Source of the DNA: Marinomonas ushuaiensis DSM 15871
GTDB lineage: Bacteria > Pseudomonadota > Gammaproteobacteria > Pseudomonadales > Marinomonadaceae
NCBI RefSeq assembly: GCF_000521805.1
Contig: NZ_JAMB01000006.1
Location: forward strand, 1 to 64,000
Reading direction: 5' to 3'
Length of the DNA stretch: 64,000 nucleotides
Shown in pieces: positions 59,695 through 64,000 of this stretch (within the stretch, counting starts at the first letter, position 1; each line of letters opens with the position of its first letter). The notes under the pieces were generated by a model, which was not told the origin of the DNA, did not search any database, and was given only the letters and a program-made list of their open reading frames with translations. A program made the translations under genes and the position numbers.

Positions 59695-60813
59695 ATGAAA
59701 AAAACAGTTCGATATGGCGTACTAGGCTGCGGCATGATGGGCCAAGAACACTTGCGAAACATTGCCCTTATCGAAGGCGCACAAGTAGTTGCCATCACAG
59801 AACCAGATGAGCATATGCGCGAACGCTGTTCTGCATTGGTTCCAGATGTACAATTCTTCGATACAATTGAAGAAATGCTTGCCGCCGATGCCATTGATGC
59901 GCTTGTCATTGCAACGCCGAACTACCAACATGCAGACCAACTACTCCAACTGTTTGAACAAACAACACTGCCTATTTTGGTTGAAAAACCCGTTGTTAGT
60001 CATTTAGACCAAGTTGTAAAAATCCGCCAAGCTGCAGCCAATCACCCTGCGCCAGTTTGGGTTGCGATGGAATACCGTTACATGCCACCCGTGGCTCAAT
60101 TTCGCAAACAAATTCAATCCGGCGATATTGGCCCGATGAAAATGCTTAATATTCGTGAGCATCGTTTTCCATTCCTAGAAAAAATCCAAGATTGGAACCG
60201 CTTCAATGAAAAAACAGGCGGAACCTTGGTGGAAAAATGCTGCCATTTCTTCGATTTGATGCGCTTGCTTACTCAGTCTGAAGTGACTCGTGTTTACGCT
60301 TCCACAGGACAAGACTGCAATCACCTTGATGAAAGTTATGACGGCCAAGCTCCCGACATCATAGACAACGCTTTTGTGGTTGTTGACTTCAACAGTGGTC
60401 AACGCGCCAGCCTTGACCTCAATATGTTTGCCGAAGGTTCTCGTTATCAAGAAGAAATCTGTGCTATTGGTCCAGAAGCTAAAATAGAATGTTTTGTACC
60501 GGGACCAGGTCGTTTTTGGCCAGAAAAAACCTTAGGACCAGCACCTATTCCTAAAGTTGTTCTAAGCCCTCGCCACCCTAAAGGCCCAATCGAAGCGGAT
60601 ATTCCAGTTGATGAAGCTTTGCTAGAAGCTGGCGATCATAACGGTTCAACCTTCTATCAACATCTAGGTTTCTTCAACGCGATTACTCAAGGAACACCTG
60701 TAGATGTGTCTATTGAAGACGGCTTAAAAGCGGTTGTTATTGGTCTTGCTGCACAGCATTCTGCTCAAACAGGACAAGCAGTAACCTTATTGGAGGATGG
60801 TTTTTCGTTTTAA
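59695..60813 (+). CDS. Gfo/Idh/MocA family oxidoreductase
   Basis: 372 aa. The Rossmann motif GVLGCGMMGQEHL and the catalytic Glu97-Lys98-Pro99 (LVEKPVV) are intact. A C-terminal alpha/beta domain contains GGTLVEKCCHFFDLMRLL with the conserved His. Such enzymes oxidise or isomerise sugars, inositols or their acids with NAD(P). It lies 48 bp after gntR, likely in one transcript. Substrate unknown. Confidence 0.9.
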   Translation: MKKTVRYGVLGCGMMGQEHLRNIALIEGAQVVAITEPDEHMRERCSALVPDVQFFDTIEEMLAADAIDALVIATPNYQHADQLLQLFEQTTLPILVEKPVVSHLDQVVKIRQAAANHPAPVWVAMEYRYMPPVAQFRKQIQSGDIGPMKMLNIREHRFPFLEKIQDWNRFNEKTGGTLVEKCCHFFDLMRLLTQSEVTRVYASTGQDCNHLDESYDGQAPDIIDNAFVVVDFNSGQRASLDLNMFAEGSRYQEEICAIGPEAKIECFVPGPGRFWPEKTLGPAPIPKVVLSPRHPKGPIEADIPVDEALLEAGDHNGSTFYQHLGFFNAITQGTPVDVSIEDGLKAVVIGLAAQHSAQTGQAVTLLEDGFSF

Positions 60814-60867
60814 TCTCTCTTTGAAATATCTTTTTAAAAACTATTTTGAAATATTTTTAATTAAATA

Positions 60868-60930
60868 AAATCAATAGTTTATGTGATTTATAGAGATTTT
60901 TTAATGTAAATTCATTCACTATTGATTTAC
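60868..60930. promoter_or_regulatory. Island operator, copy 2
   Basis: AAATCAATAGT (60868-60878) and ACTATTGATTT (60918-60928) form an 11-bp inverted repeat 39 bp apart. The 23 bp at 60908-60930 are the exact reverse complement of 58713-58735. It lies about 100 bp before the dioxygenase start, in the same orientation towards it as copy 1 is towards the reductase. Confidence 0.75.
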
Positions 60931-60967
60931 TTATTAGATGATTCTGATTAGAGTAATTTATAGATTC

Positions 60968-60996
60968 TTCCTAGTCTCGTTTAAACGGACTAGGAA
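60968..60996 (+). promoter_or_regulatory. Nested palindrome before the dioxygenase
   Basis: TTCCTAGTC (60968-60976) and GACTAGGAA (60988-60996) flank CGTTTAAACG, itself a perfect 10-bp palindrome. It ends 35 bp before the ATG. No T-run follows, so it looks like an operator or a 5' leader hairpin. Confidence 0.6.
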
Positions 60997-61031
60997 TTTA
61001 CCAATAAACCATGATTACAATCGGGGAAAAT

Positions 61032-62012
61032 ATGAGCGTTATCATTTCCAAACTAGAAGAACAAAAACAAGTAAATGGGTTGGATTTTCCGTTATTAGTG
61101 ACACCAGATAACGCAGACACAGCAGAAAATGAATCCAATTTTTTACAATGGGTCGAGAAAAATAAAACAGAGTTGCAAGGACTATTGATAAAACATGGCG
61201 CCGTTTTATTCCGCGGATTCCCTGTTGGCACGTCTGATCTTTTCGAGCAGATGTTGGATCATACTGATTACAAAAACATGCCTTATGTGGGCGGTGCAGC
61301 ACCAAGAACACAAGTGACCGCGTCACGTATTGTGACTGCAAATGAATCTCCAGCGACTGAAACCATTCCGTTTCATCACGAAATGGCGCAAGTCCCTACA
61401 CCTCCAGGCTACATTTTCTTTTACTGTGACATTGCCTCTCCTGTTGGCGGCGCTACCTCTATTTTGCATTCAGGCGAAATTTGCGAAAAATTCTTCGACT
61501 TAAATCCTAGCTTTGCTAAAAAGGTCGAAGAACAAGGCGTTCGCTATATTCGAGTCATGCCAGAAGAAACAGACACCAGTTCAGCCATAGGTCGTTCTTG
61601 GAAAGAAACCTTTAATGTTAAAACCAGAGAAGAAGCAGAAGAGCGAATGAAAGACGCTGGCATGCGCTGGGAATGGCTAGAAGATGGGGACTTAAAAACA
61701 GAAACTAGCATTCTAGAAGCCATCCGCTATGACGAAGAAACAAAACAAAAAGTCTTCTTCAACTCTATGGTTGCAGTTTATTCAGGATGGAATGATAGCC
61801 GTAACGAAGGCAAAAAAGCCGTTGCAACAGCCGATGGTGAACCAATGGACGACGCGACCATGAATGCCCTGATTGAAGAAATGAACAAAAGTTGTGTCAA
61901 CTTCAAATGGCAAGCTGGCGATGTACTTTGGATTAACAACCACACCACCCTACATGCACGTCAACCATTTGAAGGTGATCGACGCATACTCGCGTCCATT
62001 TCTTTTAAATAG
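61032..62012 (+). CDS. TauD/TfdA-family Fe(II)/2-oxoglutarate dioxygenase
   Basis: 326 aa. Iron ligands are probably His115 and Glu117 (IPFHHEMAQ, an HxE variant) and His308 (TLHARQPF), with Arg318 binding 2-oxoglutarate. This HxE...HAR layout belongs to the clavaminate-synthase-like branch and not to taurine dioxygenase proper. It would hydroxylate the island's substrate or an intermediate. I start at ATG 61032 (GGGGA 5 nt upstream); an ATG at 61011 adds seven residues. Confidence 0.9.
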   Translation: MSVIISKLEEQKQVNGLDFPLLVTPDNADTAENESNFLQWVEKNKTELQGLLIKHGAVLFRGFPVGTSDLFEQMLDHTDYKNMPYVGGAAPRTQVTASRIVTANESPATETIPFHHEMAQVPTPPGYIFFYCDIASPVGGATSILHSGEICEKFFDLNPSFAKKVEEQGVRYIRVMPEETDTSSAIGRSWKETFNVKTREEAEERMKDAGMRWEWLEDGDLKTETSILEAIRYDEETKQKVFFNSMVAVYSGWNDSRNEGKKAVATADGEPMDDATMNALIEEMNKSCVNFKWQAGDVLWINNHTTLHARQPFEGDRRILASISFK

Positions 62013-62052
62013 TTAGTAATAAGAGAATCTCCCAACCATAAAAAGTGTCATC

Positions 62053-62090
62053 AAAAAAGAGTAACCATGATTTCTTGGTTGCTCTTTTTT
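62053..62090 (+). terminator. Terminator after the dioxygenase
   Basis: AAAAAAGAGTAACCA pairs with TGGTTGCTCTTTTTT (one T-G wobble) around an 8-nt loop. Confidence 0.9.
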
Positions 62091-62219
62091 ATTTGGTTTC
62101 AACAAACAATCAACAAATGAAATATTAACCTCTTCTTCTTTCCCTCATAGATTATTGTTCTGATATAATTTTTTTCCTTTACAGATTTCATACAATTGCT
62201 TCAGTGAGTAATGAATTAG

Positions 62220-63401
62220 ATGCTTAACACTACCTCTCGACTATTTACCTTTACCTTCATAAGTTCTTTATTTTTGTTACTCAGTGGCTGCCAATCACTT
62301 TTATCATTTGACTCGGTCGATTCCGTTAAGCAACTATCAACACAAATAAAAAATGCAAACAATAAAGAAGATGTGAAAGCCATCGCAGAACAGGCAAAAA
62401 TCACACACAACCTTATCAGCTCGGATATCAAAGCCATTAAAGCCTTATATGAAAATCTTGACCAAGAAGTAAACAAGAAATGGGGTAAAGACAATACGGC
62501 ACTACCTGATAAGAAAACCTACGTAAAATACGTTAACAATTACCAAGCAAGAACCGTTGTGGATTTCGATAAAGGCTCAGTTCAAGTTGAAAGTTTAGCA
62601 ACGAGCGACCCTCTAGCCGCTCTCAAAGACGCGGTAACAACCACGCTACTGACTACAGCAGACCCAACCAAAACGGATATATTCTCCAGCTCCGCACCGA
62701 ATACAGAAGGCGTTCCGTTCCTATACCCACAAGTTATCGACCATGACGGAAAAGTCGTTCAATACGCCTGGCGAGCGAGCCGCTATGCGGAATATTTGGT
62801 GAATAACAAACTAAAGAAAAGCCAAGAAAATGGCCAAACCGTCTATGCCGTTGAATTTGACCTTGTTGAGCAACACCAGCACCTTCGCCAAGAAAAATAC
62901 AGCGAATACGTCATCGCGGCGGCGAACCGTTACAACCTAGAACCAGCACTGATTTATGGCATCATTGAAACCGAAAGCTCATTTAATCCTTATGCCGTCA
63001 GCCCAGCCAATGCCTATGGTTTGATGCAAGTTGTACCAGCCACAGCAGGCAAAGACGTGTATAACCTAGTAAAGAAACGATCTGACGAACCGACCAAAGA
63101 AACCCTTTTCCAACCTGAAAGTAACATTGATATCGGTAGCGCTTATTTGTACATATTACAAACTCGCTACCTTGTTGCCGTCAAAAATGAATTAAGCCAA
63201 GAATACTCCATGATCTCCGCTTACAATGGCGGTACAGGCAACGTACTGAAAACCTTTGATGCCGACAAAACTGTCGCCATGGAAAAGCTCAACCAGAACT
63301 CCGCCAGCAGCGTGTACCAAAAATTACGATACGATCATCCTAAAGCAGAATCTCAGTATTATTTAGAGAAAGTGACTAAGGCGAAGAAGAACTACGAATA
63401 A
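62220..63401 (+). CDS. mltC: Membrane-bound lytic murein transglycosylase C
   Basis: 393-aa outer-membrane lipoprotein with lipobox LLSGC (Cys24). The N-terminal DUF3393-type half is followed by an SLT domain whose catalytic Glu252 is in IIETESSFNPYAVS, with NAYGLMQVVP and ISAYNGGTGNVL. It cleaves peptidoglycan to 1,6-anhydromuropeptides. Length is a little above E. coli MltC (about 360 aa). Monocistronic. Confidence 0.93.
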   Translation: MLNTTSRLFTFTFISSLFLLLSGCQSLLSFDSVDSVKQLSTQIKNANNKEDVKAIAEQAKITHNLISSDIKAIKALYENLDQEVNKKWGKDNTALPDKKTYVKYVNNYQARTVVDFDKGSVQVESLATSDPLAALKDAVTTTLLTTADPTKTDIFSSSAPNTEGVPFLYPQVIDHDGKVVQYAWRASRYAEYLVNNKLKKSQENGQTVYAVEFDLVEQHQHLRQEKYSEYVIAAANRYNLEPALIYGIIETESSFNPYAVSPANAYGLMQVVPATAGKDVYNLVKKRSDEPTKETLFQPESNIDIGSAYLYILQTRYLVAVKNELSQEYSMISAYNGGTGNVLKTFDADKTVAMEKLNQNSASSVYQKLRYDHPKAESQYYLEKVTKAKKNYE

Positions 63402-63430
63402 CAAGAACCATAAATTTCCACTGACGATAC

Positions 63431-64000
63431 TTATCCAAACTCTCTCGCCAAAGCACAGGTCGCTTTGGCGTTTTTAATTTTATTCAGTATCAATTCTGGT
63501 TCTGAACCTGCTTCATTTTGTGCTGCAATTTTCGAAGACAACAGCGCGGCGGATTCAGCGACGCCGTAGACGCCCACTGTGTTGAAGATGTAGTCAGATT
63601 TAGTACTGAGCAGCGGTTCCATCGATGCAAGTTCTTCTGCGTTGTAAGTATTAAATGGCCAGTTGTATTTCTCAGCTAGGACAATCAAGTTGGTTTCATC
63701 AGCTTTGATGTCGATGCTATTCAATGAGTGAATATCTTTTGGGGTTAAGCCTTTCTGAGCCAAGGCATCGAGCATTAAGGATTCAAGAAATTCAAGCGGA
63801 CAATTCCGCTCGCATCCCATTCCCAAAGTATAAACAGGGTTCAAATACGGTTTTGCGGTGGTCATCACAAGTTGCGCACCAAGACGACCTGCCACTTGCG
63901 CGCCCCACTCGTTCGCACCACCTTCATGACCTGATAAAAGCGGAATAACAAATTTACCAGCTTCGTCTAAGACCAACACGGGTGGGTCTTTATATTTATC
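63431..64000 (-). CDS. cbiG: Cobalamin biosynthesis protein CbiG, 3' part
   Basis: Runs open to the window edge; 189 codons are seen and the N-terminus lies beyond 64000. VLVLDEAGKFVIPLLSGHEGGANEW is the CbiG middle region, and LGMGCERNCPLEFLE to SIDIKADE belongs to the CobE/CbiG C-terminal domain. CbiG opens the delta-lactone of cobalt-precorrin-5A in the anaerobic B12 pathway. No partner genes are in view. Confidence 0.87.
   Translation of the reverse strand, partial: DKYKDPPVLVLDEAGKFVIPLLSGHEGGANEWGAQVAGRLGAQLVMTTAKPYLNPVYTLGMGCERNCPLEFLESLMLDALAQKGLTPKDIHSLNSIDIKADETNLIVLAEKYNWPFNTYNAEELASMEPLLSTKSDYIFNTVGVYGVAESAALLSSKIAAQNEAGSEPELILNKIKNAKATCALAREFG

Noticed and set aside
61032..62012. 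Calling the dioxygenase taurine dioxygenase (TauD)
   Set aside because: Iron-ligand layout is HxE, not HxD, and no tauABC or sulfonate genes are nearby; the TRAP neighbour points elsewhere.

Overview
The window is about 64 kb of a moderately AT-rich gammaproteobacterial chromosome. Several things point to an oceanospirillalean such as Marinomonas: the clpS-clpA/cspD pair, the rluE-nudJ-mnmA-hflD-purB-roxA block, a monomeric NADP isocitrate dehydrogenase, a TRAP transporter, an outer-membrane phospholipase A, and near-canonical gammaproteobacterial LexA, Zur, Fur and PhoB-type sites. The genus is an inference. I see no rRNA, tRNA, CRISPR array, insertion sequence or prophage.

Layout. 0-12.8 kb is core housekeeping: ClpA/ClpS proteolysis, CspD, rRNA and tRNA modification, HflD, isocitrate dehydrogenase, PurB, the ribosomal oxygenase RoxA and an FKBP. 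12.9-21 kb holds a Fur-box small membrane protein, a universal stress protein, DNA topoisomerase III with an SOS-type box at its start codon, a LysE exporter, a Pit phosphate transporter and serine deaminase. 21-29.6 kb holds an aldehyde dehydrogenase with a divergent AraC regulator, two MFS transporters, a folM-folE pterin pair and an exported dienelactone hydrolase. 29.6-38.4 kb holds a PAP2 phosphatase/glycosyltransferase pair, PldA, a small isomerase/dehydrogenase/VOC group, a glutamate-synthase-like flavoprotein and a GGDEF-EAL protein. 38.7-43.2 kb holds PhoX with a Pho-box-like array, a chemoreceptor, and the zinc-independent L31/L36 paralogues behind a Zur box. 43.4-54.3 kb holds the ABC-F protein YbiT, a YqjD/YqjE-like envelope operon, a CorB-like protein, several envelope or redox proteins, a ZntR-type regulator with a metal permease, and a phytase-like lipoprotein.

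54.4-62 kb is the accessory island of most interest. A GntR/HutC regulator, a Gfo/Idh/MocA oxidoreductase and a TauD-like dioxygenase run one way. An aldo/keto reductase and a complete TRAP transporter (Q-M-P order) run the other. An exactly repeated 23-bp element lies upstream of both arms in the same orientation relative to the downstream gene, which ties them into one probable regulon for uptake and oxidation of an unidentified, probably acidic, small molecule. The window ends with mltC and the 3' part of a cobalamin-biosynthesis cbiG gene.

Metal and phosphate control recurs through the window. There are candidate Fur, Zur and ZntR sites and a Pho-box-like site, alongside Pit, PhoX and a phytase-like lipoprotein. 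Functional names rest on recognised motifs and family knowledge; no database search was run.
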